Assembly (NCBI RefSeq): GCF_036346295.1
Contig: NZ_CP107819.1
Location: forward strand, 3,286,001-3,350,000
Source: Streptomyces sp. NBC_00536
Lineage (GTDB): Bacteria > Actinomycetota > Actinomycetes > Streptomycetales > Streptomycetaceae
Reading direction: 5' to 3'
DNA length: 64,000 nt
Position 1 is the first letter of the stretch. Each line of letters opens with the position of its first letter. Shown piece by piece: positions 54,780 to 64,000 of the stretch. The translations under genes were made by a program, and so were the position numbers. Below the pieces are notes generated by a model. It was not told the origin of the DNA. It saw nothing but the letters and a program-made list of their open reading frames with translations, and made no database searches.

Positions 54780-55262
54780 TCAGTCGGCGGGGCGGTCGGC
54801 CTTGTCGATGCCGTCCCAGACGTTCGAGTACCAGGGCCGGTCGGCCGTCGCCGTACCGGTGCGGCGGTGCTCCGCGGCCTCGGAGTCGACCATGGTGAAG
54901 CCGATCTCCCCGGGGCGCACGTAGTGCAGGTGTCTGCGCGCCTGCTGCTCCGCGTAGGCGCGGTCCTGCCAGCGGGCCTTCTCGTCGCGGAGTTCGTCCA
55001 GCCGCTTGCGCGCCCGGTCGGCGGCCTGCTGCTGGTCGGAGATCTCCGAGCGCTGCGAGACGTACTGGCGCATCGGGTACGCGAGGGCGACGACCAGCGT
55101 ACAGAGGACGAGCACCAGCAGCGCGGCCCGGCCGGTCAGCCGGCTGCGCCGGACCTGACGCCGCGACTGCGAGCGGTAGACGTGGGCGGCGGTCCGCTCA
55201 CCGAGCTGTTTGAGCCTGGTCGCGGTCGAGAAGGTGGAGAACCGGTCCCGGTTCCCGGCCAT
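54780..55262 (-). CDS. divIC: FtsB/DivIC-family septum formation initiator
   Basis: 160-residue bitopic protein: basic cytoplasmic N-terminus, one membrane helix (RAALLVLVLCTLVVALAYPMR, about 45-66), then a coiled coil (RSEISDQQQAADRARKRLDELRDEKARW) and a folded end with HLHYVRPGEIGF. It belongs to the divisome FtsL/FtsB-DivIC complex. ATG 55262. Gene order eno-divIC-DUF501-ppx is typical of actinobacteria. Confidence 0.92.
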   Translation of the reverse strand: MAGNRDRFSTFSTATRLKQLGERTAAHVYRSQSRRQVRRSRLTGRAALLVLVLCTLVVALAYPMRQYVSQRSEISDQQQAADRARKRLDELRDEKARWQDRAYAEQQARRHLHYVRPGEIGFTMVDSEAAEHRRTGTATADRPWYSNVWDGIDKADRPAD

Positions 55263-55294
55263 TGACTCCGCCTCCCCTTGAGCGCGCACAGCAA

Positions 55295-55335
55295 TACGTC
55301 CCCGCACACGGTACGGGACCGAGCGCGGGGACGTA
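55295..55335. terminator. hairpin downstream of enolase
   Basis: 11-bp stem TACGTCCCCGC / GCGGGGACGTA with a 19-nt loop, in the gap between the eno stop and the divIC start. Confidence 0.75.
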
Positions 55336-55352
55336 CGGAGGCTGAGCGGTGA

Positions 55353-56711
<1,359 letters not shown>

Positions 56712-56880
56712 TTAGAGCCTAACCGGCTCCGGGCGCTCGGCCAGCCGACCAACCGGTCCGTGGGACGAAAAAGGGTCGGAATACCCCTCTTACGGGACAT
56801 AGGACAGGGTTTACGGGACATGGGGCACGGCTTGCGGGACATACGGCGAGGCCGGCGGCCGTCAACGGGCCCGGCACGCA

Positions 56881-56920
56881 CCACCGCCCGGCGCGTGAGG
56901 GGATACGCGCCGGGCGGTGG
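56881..56920. terminator. hairpin terminator downstream of rpfA
   Basis: 16-bp perfect stem CCACCGCCCGGCGCGT (56881-56896) with its complement at 56905-56920. Confidence 0.85.
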
Positions 56921-56944
56921 GAGGAGCGAGTGTTACCGCGGGAT

Positions 56945-57865
<921 letters not shown>

Positions 57866-57908
57866 GAAGGAGCCCGCGGTGGCGGGCGATTCAGAAGGTA
57901 GACAGGTC

Positions 57909-57943
57909 TCTCCCCGATGTTCAAGCGCGGGACATCGGGGAGA
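57909..57943. terminator. hairpin downstream of the rpfC-like gene
   Basis: 12-bp stem TCTCCCCGATGT / ACATCGGGGAGA with 11-nt loop, about 160 bp downstream of the second Rpf stop and upstream of the riboswitch. Confidence 0.6.
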
Positions 57944-58099
57944 AACGGGCCCTACTTGCGCTCTCGGGAGGGGTGTTTGCCCAGGTGAGAGCGGGGTTTT
58001 GGACAGTCACCGACCAGGACACGCCAGTTGGACGGAAGAGATGCATGTCTCACTTGCACGAATGGGACATACAAGGCGATCTCCACGCCCGAAGTGCCC

Positions 58100-59125
58100 C
58101 TATTTCTGGCTTAGATCGAGATTCTGCCCCGGGGTGATGAGGTCGGCGTCATGGCCGATGACCTGCGAATTGGCCTCGTAAAGGGCATTCCAGCCACCCT
58201 TGACTCCCGTGGCCTTCGCGATGGCCGTCAGGTTGTCGCCGGACTTGACGGTGTACGTCGGCTCCGACGCGGTGTCAGAGGTGACGGGCGCCTCGGCGGC
58301 GGGCGTTCCGCGGTGCTTTCCACCGGCTCCGGCCGTTTCGCCCTGCGCGGCGGCCGTGGAGCCCGAGGGCGCCGCCGGGTTCACGGGGGCCGGGATGCCC
58401 GACGGGGAAGTCGTCGGACCGGACGGGAGCGTGGAGCCGCCGGGTACGGACGGAGCGGTCGTGCCCGTGGACCCGGTCGGGGTGCCCGGGCCGCCGGTCT
58501 CCGGCGCCGGGGGCGGCATGACGGGCAGTCCGGACGTCAGCGGGGTCTCCGGCACCGGCGGGAGCGTCTTCGGCGGCGCGGTGGGCGTGGTGGTCGCCCC
58601 GGGGATGTGTCCCGTCGAGGTCGGCGTCGAGCCGGGGGCGGGCGCACCGGCGAGCGAACCGGGCGCGGGCGACTCCTCGGGCCGTACCGGGCTCGGCGCG
58701 ACGGAACCGGAATGTCCGGGCGAGCCCGGGTCGACGGTGGCCTTGGGCCCGCCCCGGGTAAGCCCGGAGGACTCCCCGCACAGCGGCCAGGCCTGCGGCC
58801 CCTGCGAGGCGAGCACCCGCTCGCCGATCGCTATCTGCTGCGAGCGGCTGGCGAGGTCGGGGCGCGCGGCGAACTCCAGCCCGCCCGCGTTCTTCCACTG
58901 CTCCTGGGTGAACTGGAGTCCGCCGTAGGACCCGCTGCCGAAGTCGGCGCTCCAGGTTCCGCCGCTCTCACACTCGGCCACCTTGTCCCAGGTGGTGGTC
59001 TCCGCCGCGTTCGCGCCGGTGGCGGCGAACAGGGGCAGAGCGAGTGCGGAGCCGGCGACTCCGGCGGTGACGACGAGTGCGGGGACCTGGCGGGGGCGTC
59101 TGTGACGGCCGTTCCCGGAACGCAT
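58100..59125 (-). CDS. Rpf-family protein with Pro/Thr linker and LysM (RpfC-like)
   Basis: 341-residue secreted protein. Signal peptide to about GANAAE (39), Rpf domain with TTWDKVAECESGGTWSADFG (Glu in AECESGG) and SYGGLQFTQEQWKNAGG, a ~150-residue Pro/Ser/Thr/Gly linker, and a C-terminal LysM (TYTVKSGDNLTAIAKATGVKGGW). Expected peptidoglycan cleavage in germination. ATG 59125. No riboswitch is seen in its leader. Likely corresponds to rpfC by position; not proven. Confidence 0.92.
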   Translation of the reverse strand: MRSGNGRHRRPRQVPALVVTAGVAGSALALPLFAATGANAAETTTWDKVAECESGGTWSADFGSGSYGGLQFTQEQWKNAGGLEFAARPDLASRSQQIAIGERVLASQGPQAWPLCGESSGLTRGGPKATVDPGSPGHSGSVAPSPVRPEESPAPGSLAGAPAPGSTPTSTGHIPGATTTPTAPPKTLPPVPETPLTSGLPVMPPPAPETGGPGTPTGSTGTTAPSVPGGSTLPSGPTTSPSGIPAPVNPAAPSGSTAAAQGETAGAGGKHRGTPAAEAPVTSDTASEPTYTVKSGDNLTAIAKATGVKGGWNALYEANSQVIGHDADLITPGQNLDLSQK

Positions 59126-59239
59126 GAGGGTGGACCTTTCGCGTGGCGGCGGGGGGCGACGCGAACCTAGCCGGGTTCGAACGCATGTCACAAGTCGATG
59201 ATGCGCAGATCACGTCAAGGTCACAGAGTTGACTTTGCG

Positions 59240-60592
59240 TCAGTTGGGGCGCTCCGGAGAGGCTTCCTCCGCTTCCGGAACGTTTGGGGTTGTGAAGCGG
59301 ACCGGAAGCGTGCGCAGGCCACGCATGATCAGTCCGCCGCGCCAGCGCAGCTCCTCGGGGGGAACGGCGAGTTCCAGATCCGGCAGACGCGTCAGCAAAG
59401 TCGCGAGCGCCGTCTGGCCCTCCAGCCGCGCCAGCGGAGCGCCCAGGCAGTAGTGGATTCCATGCCCGTATCCGAGGTGCTGATTGTCGCTCCGCGCGAG
59501 GTCCAGCGTGTCCGGGTCGTCGAACCGCGCCGGGTCGCGGTCGGCCGCCGCGAGGACGACGAGCACCGGATCGCCCGCCGGGATGTCCTGGCCGCCCAGG
59601 GTCAGCGGCTCGGTCGCATAGCGCCAGGTCGCCAGCTCCACGGGACCGTCGTAGCGGAGCAGCTCCTCGATCCCGGTCGCCAGCAGAGCGGAATCACGGG
59701 CGGACCCACCGGCGGACCCACCGGCGGACTCCCCGGCGGCGGCGAGGGACTCCTGGAGGAGCGCGCGCTGATCCGGGTTCCGCAGCAGCGCGTAGGTGCC
59801 GTTGCCGATCAGGTTGATGGTGGTCTCGAACCCCGCGAACAACAGCACGAAGCACATGGCGGTGGCCTCGGCCTCCGTCAGGTGGTCGCCGTGGTCGCTC
59901 GCCCGGATCAGGTCCGAGATGAGGTCGTCGCCCAGGTCGTCGCGCTTCCGGTGGATCAGTTCCCCGAGATAGGCGCGGATCTTCTTCACGGAACGGGCGA
60001 CCCCGCCGCGCGGCCCGCCGCCGTGCCGGATCATCATCCCGGCCCAGTCGCGGAAGTCGTCCTGGTCCTCTCGCGGTACACCGAGCATCTCGCAGATGGC
60101 GTAGATGGGGAGCGGGAAGGCGAACTCGTGGATCAGGTCGGCCTCCCCCTTCTCCGCGAAGGCGTCGATGAGGTGGTCGGTCAGTTCCTGCACCCTCGGG
60201 GTGAACTCGGCGACCCTGCGCGGGGTGAACGCCTTCGACACCAGCCGCCGCAGCCTGGTGTGGTCCGGCGGGTCGATGTTGAGCAGGTGGGTCATCAGGC
60301 CCGCGCTGCGCTCCCCGGGGATGCCCGTCTTCCCGGGCTCGGCGTGGTGCACCGGATTCTTGCTGAGCCGCTGGTCGGCGAGGGCCTGGCGGGCGTCGGC
60401 GTACCGGGTGACCAGCCAGGCCTCGACCCCGCTGGGGAGCGTGGTGCGGTGCACGGGCGCGTGCTCGCGCAGCCAGGCGTAGGCCGGGTAGGGGTCGGTC
60501 GCGAACTCCCAGGTGAAGAGTTCGGGTCCGGCGTCGCTCCCGGTGACGGGGCATCCGGCGAGGGGCTGGGCGGGGGTCTGTTCGTGCACCAC
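59240..60592 (-). CDS. cytochrome P450
   Basis: 450-residue class I-type P450. I-helix CFVLLFAGFETTINLIGNG (AGFETT in place of AGHETT), ExxR in GIEELLRYDGP, heme-binding HLGYGHGIHYCLGAPLAR with Tyr where Phe is usual seven residues before the Cys. Substrate unknown. A small 12-bp duplication codes SAGGSAGGSA in the middle. GTG 60592 is chosen (alternatives 60589, 60619). Divergent from the flavohemoglobin-like gene, ~110 bp away. Confidence 0.92.
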   Translation of the reverse strand: MVHEQTPAQPLAGCPVTGSDAGPELFTWEFATDPYPAYAWLREHAPVHRTTLPSGVEAWLVTRYADARQALADQRLSKNPVHHAEPGKTGIPGERSAGLMTHLLNIDPPDHTRLRRLVSKAFTPRRVAEFTPRVQELTDHLIDAFAEKGEADLIHEFAFPLPIYAICEMLGVPREDQDDFRDWAGMMIRHGGGPRGGVARSVKKIRAYLGELIHRKRDDLGDDLISDLIRASDHGDHLTEAEATAMCFVLLFAGFETTINLIGNGTYALLRNPDQRALLQESLAAAGESAGGSAGGSARDSALLATGIEELLRYDGPVELATWRYATEPLTLGGQDIPAGDPVLVVLAAADRDPARFDDPDTLDLARSDNQHLGYGHGIHYCLGAPLARLEGQTALATLLTRLPDLELAVPPEELRWRGGLIMRGLRTLPVRFTTPNVPEAEEASPERPN

Positions 60593-60704
60593 GCGACGGT
60601 ACCCCGGCCGCGCCCGCACATCCCATATGACTGGTTTTCCGGGGCTGGCCGTAGATCACCCTTCCCTTGACCCCGGGTTCGCGGCCACTCCTACTGTCGC
60701 TCTT

Positions 60705-61904
60705 GTGGACGTGAAGATCTTGAAGAGCAGCTTCGCCGTGGTGGAGAGACGGGCCGAACACGCGGTCAAGTACTTCTACACCCACCTGTTCTGGCACAAC
60801 CCCGGCATCCGGGACCTCTTCCCGGCCGCCGCCCGCGACATGGAACGCCAGCGCGACCGGCTCTTCGCCGCGCTCACCCACGTCATCGCGCACATCGACG
60901 ACGAAGGCCTCATCCCCTATCTCCGGGACCTCGGCCGCGACCACCGCAAGTTCCTCGCGGCCCCCGAGCACTACGACGCCGTCGGCGCCAGCCTGCTCGC
61001 CGCGCTCGCCCAGGCCAGCGGGCCCGCCTGGACCCCCATCGTCGAGAAGGCCTGGAGCGAGGCCTACCGGGCCATCGCCGATGTGATGACCGCGGCCGCC
61101 GCCGCGAGCCAGGATCCGCCGTGGTGGGACGCGGAGGTGGTGCGCCACCTCCGCTACGGCACGGACATCGCCGTCCTGACCCTGCGGCCGCACCTGCCGC
61201 TCCCCTATCTACCCGGCCAGTACGTCAGCGTGAGCAGCGCCCGGGTGCCGACCACCTGGCGCACCTACTCCCTCGGCAACGCCCCGCGCGCCGACCACAC
61301 CGTCGACCTCCACGTCAGCCGGATCGACGGCGGCCGCCTCAGCACCGCCCTGGTCGAGGACGTCGCGCCCGGCGAGGTGCTGCGGCTCGGCGCGGCGGGC
61401 GGCCGGGCCGTCCTGCGCCGCGCGGACCGCCCCGCCACCTTCATCGCGGCCGGGACGGGCTGGGCTCCGGTGCGCGCCATGCTGGAGGAGCTGATGACCC
61501 GGCCGCCCGAGCACGACGTACGGCTCTTCGTGGTCGCGCGCGACGGGGCGCACCTCTACGACCGGCCCCTGATCGACGCGTACGAGGCGGCGCACCCGTG
61601 GCTCGCCGTCACCTACATCACCCCCGCGCCCGGCCGCCACCGCAACGAGGCCACGGCGCGGCTCGCGACCGCGCTCGGCCACCGGGGGCTCTGGCCCGAC
61701 CAGGACGTCTACCTGAGCGGCCCGCCGCAGTTCGTCGGCGAGACCACCGGCCTGCTCCAGGGCCTGGGCGCCCAGCCGGCCCGGATCTTCCACGACGCGG
61801 TGCCCGCCGTCTCCGGGCCGGGCCACGACCGGCCCGTGGGCTTCGGCGAGTGGTTCCTGAACCGCCCCGACCCGCACTGGCACGACCCCGGCGGCCGCAC
61901 GTAG
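60705..61904 (+). CDS. flavohemoglobin-like globin/FAD/NAD(P) oxidoreductase
   Basis: 399-residue three-domain protein: globin domain (about 1-130) with proximal His in RDLGRDHRKF, an FAD domain (LPGQYVSVSSARVPTTWRTYSLGNAP; RxYS motif) and NAD domain (FIAAGTGWAPVRAMLEEL; LFVVARDGAHLYDRP). Canonical flavohemoglobins detoxify NO; this single-chain form is related and could also feed electrons to the neighbouring P450. GTG 60705. Confidence 0.9.
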   Translation: MDVKILKSSFAVVERRAEHAVKYFYTHLFWHNPGIRDLFPAAARDMERQRDRLFAALTHVIAHIDDEGLIPYLRDLGRDHRKFLAAPEHYDAVGASLLAALAQASGPAWTPIVEKAWSEAYRAIADVMTAAAAASQDPPWWDAEVVRHLRYGTDIAVLTLRPHLPLPYLPGQYVSVSSARVPTTWRTYSLGNAPRADHTVDLHVSRIDGGRLSTALVEDVAPGEVLRLGAAGGRAVLRRADRPATFIAAGTGWAPVRAMLEELMTRPPEHDVRLFVVARDGAHLYDRPLIDAYEAAHPWLAVTYITPAPGRHRNEATARLATALGHRGLWPDQDVYLSGPPQFVGETTGLLQGLGAQPARIFHDAVPAVSGPGHDRPVGFGEWFLNRPDPHWHDPGGRT

Positions 61905-61932
61905 TAGAGGAGCACCCATAGAAGAGACAGGG

Positions 61933-62955
61933 TTAAAGGGGAGGGACTCCCTCGGCCGCGCGGATCGCGTCCCGGTAGACCCGGGCCGCCGCGCGCAGTG
62001 CCGTCTCCGGGTCGGTGCCCGCCGCCTCGGCGCGCGCCGCCAGCGCCAGCAGTTCGTACCCGATGCCCTCGCCCGACGGCAGCGGCACGTCCAGGCCGCC
62101 CGCGCGGACCCGGCCCGCGAGCTTCGCCGCGAGCGCCAGCCCGGGCTGTCCGACCGGTACCCCGTCGGTCACCGATTCCCGCTGCTTCTCGACGGCCTTG
62201 GTGCGCTCCCAGATCTCCTTGACGTCCTGCGCGGTGGTGGCCACCTCGTCGCCGAAGACGTGCGGGTGCCGGTGGATGAGCTTCTCGACCAGGCTCCCGG
62301 CCACGTCGTCGATGGAGAAGGGCCCGCCGTCTTCCCCGTCTTCCCCCTCCCCTCCTTCTTCGGCGATCCGCGCGTGGAAGACCACCTGGAGGAGTACGTC
62401 GCCCAGCTCTTCCCGCAGCGCGTCGCGGTCGCCGTCCTCGATGGCCTCGACGAGTTCGTACGCTTCCTCGATGCCGTACTTCGCCAGGCCCTCGTGGGTC
62501 TGCGTCGAGGTCCAGGGGCAGGCGCGCCGGACCCGGTCCATGACCTGGACCAGATCGAGCAGCCGGGCGCCGGGCAGGTCGTAGGAGCCGGGCAGCAGTT
62601 CCAGGTCGGGCATGGAGACGCGGCCCGAGCCGGCCAGCCGGGCCAGTCCGTCGGTGAGCCGCTGGTCGCCCTCGCCGCTCGGCAGGATCACCACGGTGCG
62701 GCCGCCCGCGCAGGCCTCGACCAGCGCGTGGGCGTCCGGGACCGCCGCCTCGACCTCGACGCCCGCCTCCCGCAGGTACGGCAGCTGCGGGTGCGCGGGG
62801 TCGGCGCACAGCACCCGGTCGGCCGCGTGCAGGGTCTGCCAGGCGGACCAGGACAGCAGGCCGGGCGCGACCCGGTGGCTGGCGGTCAGCAGGACGATCC
62901 GGCCGGTGGGCTCGGAAGCGGGCTCGGCGGGCGCGGAAGCGTGGTCGTCGTTCAC
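61933..62955 (-). CDS. mazG: nucleoside triphosphate pyrophosphohydrolase MazG
   Basis: 340 residues: N-terminal ~110 residues resemble the TP-methylase-like region of long MazG proteins, followed by the MazG domain with EExxE (GIEEAYELVEAIE), EELGDVLLQVVFHARIAEE and a RHPHVFGD segment. It hydrolyses noncanonical or ppGpp-related NTPs. The stop lies 28 bp from the convergent flavohemoglobin gene. ATG 62955. Confidence 0.94.
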   Translation of the reverse strand: MNDDHASAPAEPASEPTGRIVLLTASHRVAPGLLSWSAWQTLHAADRVLCADPAHPQLPYLREAGVEVEAAVPDAHALVEACAGGRTVVILPSGEGDQRLTDGLARLAGSGRVSMPDLELLPGSYDLPGARLLDLVQVMDRVRRACPWTSTQTHEGLAKYGIEEAYELVEAIEDGDRDALREELGDVLLQVVFHARIAEEGGEGEDGEDGGPFSIDDVAGSLVEKLIHRHPHVFGDEVATTAQDVKEIWERTKAVEKQRESVTDGVPVGQPGLALAAKLAGRVRAGGLDVPLPSGEGIGYELLALAARAEAAGTDPETALRAAARVYRDAIRAAEGVPPL

Positions 62956-62982
62956 TCTTCCGAACCTACCTCCGGTGGCGGC

Positions 62983-63609
62983 TCAGGCTCCCGCGGGGGC
63001 CTGTTCGGCCTTGCTCTTCTGGTTCACCCAAGGGGTCTCGGCGTCGCCGAGGGCGATCTGTTTGGCGTCCCAGGAGCCGTAGCGCGGGTTGACGTCGATG
63101 TGCAGGTCCTGGGCGGCCTTGCCCAGCACGCCGAGGACCTTGTCCTGGCCGAAGCGTTCGCTGAGCTTGCCGAGGAGCAGCCGGAAGCGGAGTTCGCCGT
63201 CGATCTGGTCGGGCGCGAGCGGGACCCGGTCCTGCAGGGCCACCTGTTCCAGCTGGTCGAGGCCCTTGGCCCGGTCGATCTCGGCCTTGCGGGCGTCCTC
63301 GACGTCCTTGGTGCTGACCGACAGTCCGGCGTCGTCGGCGGCCTTCTCCAGGACGCGCAGCTGGATCATCTTGCCGAGCTTGATCCGCTCCAGGCCGGGG
63401 CTGGCCTCGATCAGCCGCTCCGGCTGCTCGGCGTGGCTCTGGGCCGTGCGGACGTCCTTGACCTGCGCCTGGAGCGCCGCGGTGGTGATCCGTTCGCCGC
63501 CGACCACGGCCGCCGTGCCGGGGCGCACCTCGGCGGAGGAGCAGGCGGACAGGAGGGGGGCCGCCACGAGCAGGGCGGCGGATACGGAGAGCGCTGTGCG
63601 ACGGTGCAA
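62983..63609 (-). CDS. SurA N-terminal domain lipoprotein
   Basis: 208-residue lipoprotein with lipobox LLSACSS (Cys about 22). The mature part has the SurA-N chaperone helix pattern (AAVVGGERITTAALQAQVKD; LGKMIQLRVLEKAADDAGLSVS; DRVPLAPDQIDGELRFRLLLGKL) but no rotamase domain. Actinobacterial proteins of this type probably assist secreted-protein folding. TTG 63609, GGAGG upstream. 27 bp upstream of mazG (same strand). Confidence 0.85.
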   Translation of the reverse strand: MHRRTALSVSAALLVAAPLLSACSSAEVRPGTAAVVGGERITTAALQAQVKDVRTAQSHAEQPERLIEASPGLERIKLGKMIQLRVLEKAADDAGLSVSTKDVEDARKAEIDRAKGLDQLEQVALQDRVPLAPDQIDGELRFRLLLGKLSERFGQDKVLGVLGKAAQDLHIDVNPRYGSWDAKQIALGDAETPWVNQKSKAEQAPAGA

Positions 63610-63788
63610 AGGAGCCTCCCGGGCCGGGCTGGATTGTGCTTTGGTGCACAAGGGCCTTGCGGTGATCGATAGTATGCAGTCCGGGGCGTCCCAGCTACCG
63701 CTTCGACCAACGATTCCAAGGGTGTTGGGGTGCGCGTTCACTCCTCGGCCATCCGGCGGTCTCCCGTCGCTGCGAGGGTCGGCCCACC

Positions 63789-64000
63789 ATGCCGACACCG
63801 CACTCTCCACGCCTCCAACGCTCCCGCAGCCTGGCCGGCGCGGCGCTCGCGGGGCTGCTCGCCACCGTGGCCGTCTGCGCCGGGGACGCCGCCGCGCGCG
63901 TCTTCCCGTACGGGCATCGTCACCGCAGCGTCAATGACCTGGGCAATCAGTTCGTCCCCTTCCACGCCCACCTGTGGGACCTGCTGCACGGGCGGGCGGC
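63789..64000 (+). CDS. YfhO family membrane protein, N-terminus (cut by window edge)
   Basis: Partial gene, 70 codons visible from ATG 63789: a basic N-terminus, one membrane segment (LAGAALAGLLATVAVCAG), then SVNDLGNQFVPFHAHLWDLL and HGRA, the typical opening of YfhO-like membrane proteins with GT-C-like architecture. Continues past base 64000. Divergent from the SurA-like lipoprotein. Confidence 0.85.
   Translation, partial: MPTPHSPRLQRSRSLAGAALAGLLATVAVCAGDAAARVFPYGHRHRSVNDLGNQFVPFHAHLWDLLHGRA

Overview
The window looks like a chromosomal segment of a Streptomyces species. It is very GC-rich and its codons end in G or C. It carries the tRNA-Leu(UAA) gene bldA, two LysM-bearing Rpf proteins of which one sits behind a c-di-AMP (ydaO-type) riboswitch, a Rex-like operator region in front of ndh, and short coupled operons with GTGA/ATGA overlaps. 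From memory, gene order from about 12.6 kb to the right end resembles the S. coelicolor core between acyl-CoA dehydrogenase and the rpf/mazG region; no alignment was run.

Layout. 0-5.6 kb: membrane acyltransferase, acyl-CoA thioesterase, LCP cell-wall ligase, polyprenol-phosphate mannosyltransferase and sugar-1-phosphate nucleotidyltransferase. 5.6-12.6 kb: an accessory region. It starts with a ~1 kb imperfect inverted repeat, followed by a TTA-containing HTH regulator/NUDIX/SnoaL-like operon, small Streptomyces-type regulatory genes (DUF6879, XRE-DUF5753, a decayed second DUF5753 copy), and a tiny Asp-rich ORF directly in front of an extended protein-isoaspartate-type methyltransferase. 12.6-24.8 kb: acyl-CoA dehydrogenase, UDP-glucose dehydrogenase, two M19 dipeptidase paralogues (one without metal ligands), purE/purK, GtrA-like protein, a two-component system and a POT peptide transporter. 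24.8-29.2 kb: a four-gene, translationally coupled surface-protein operon with LPQTG and LAETG sortase signals. 29.3-37.7 kb: histidine utilisation genes (hutI, hutF, an M20 amidohydrolase, hutU), a divergent PLP decarboxylase and an RpiR regulator. 37.8-44.8 kb: small membrane protein, a cystathionine beta-synthase, SGNH hydrolase, thiolase and conserved hypotheticals. 44.8-64 kb: Bax-inhibitor-1 protein, bldA, FtsX-type ABC exporter, cyclopropane synthase-like enzyme, ndh, Ppx/GppA, DUF501, DivIC/FtsB, enolase, rpfA, rpfC-like gene, cytochrome P450 and flavohemoglobin-like protein (divergent), mazG, a SurA-like lipoprotein and the start of a YfhO gene.

How it fits together. Most genes are housekeeping or cell-envelope functions. 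hutU, hutI, hutF and the M20 enzyme can convert urocanate to glutamate, and a motif shared upstream of hutU and rpiR suggests RpiR controls them. bldA lies about 37 kb from a regulator that has a TTA codon at position 6, which links the accessory operon to developmental control. Intergenic spaces carry a dispersed ~25-40 bp repeat family (core CTCAAACGCCGGCGGGGCTG), which has expanded into arrays at 30.5-30.95 kb and 38.2-38.65 kb.

Best candidates for an undescribed system: the XRE-DUF5753 / 81-aa protein / 38-aa Asp-rich peptide / PIMT locus at 10.1-12.6 kb, which looks like a minimal aspartimide (imiditide-like) RiPP cluster, and the coupled LPQTG/LAETG surface operon.
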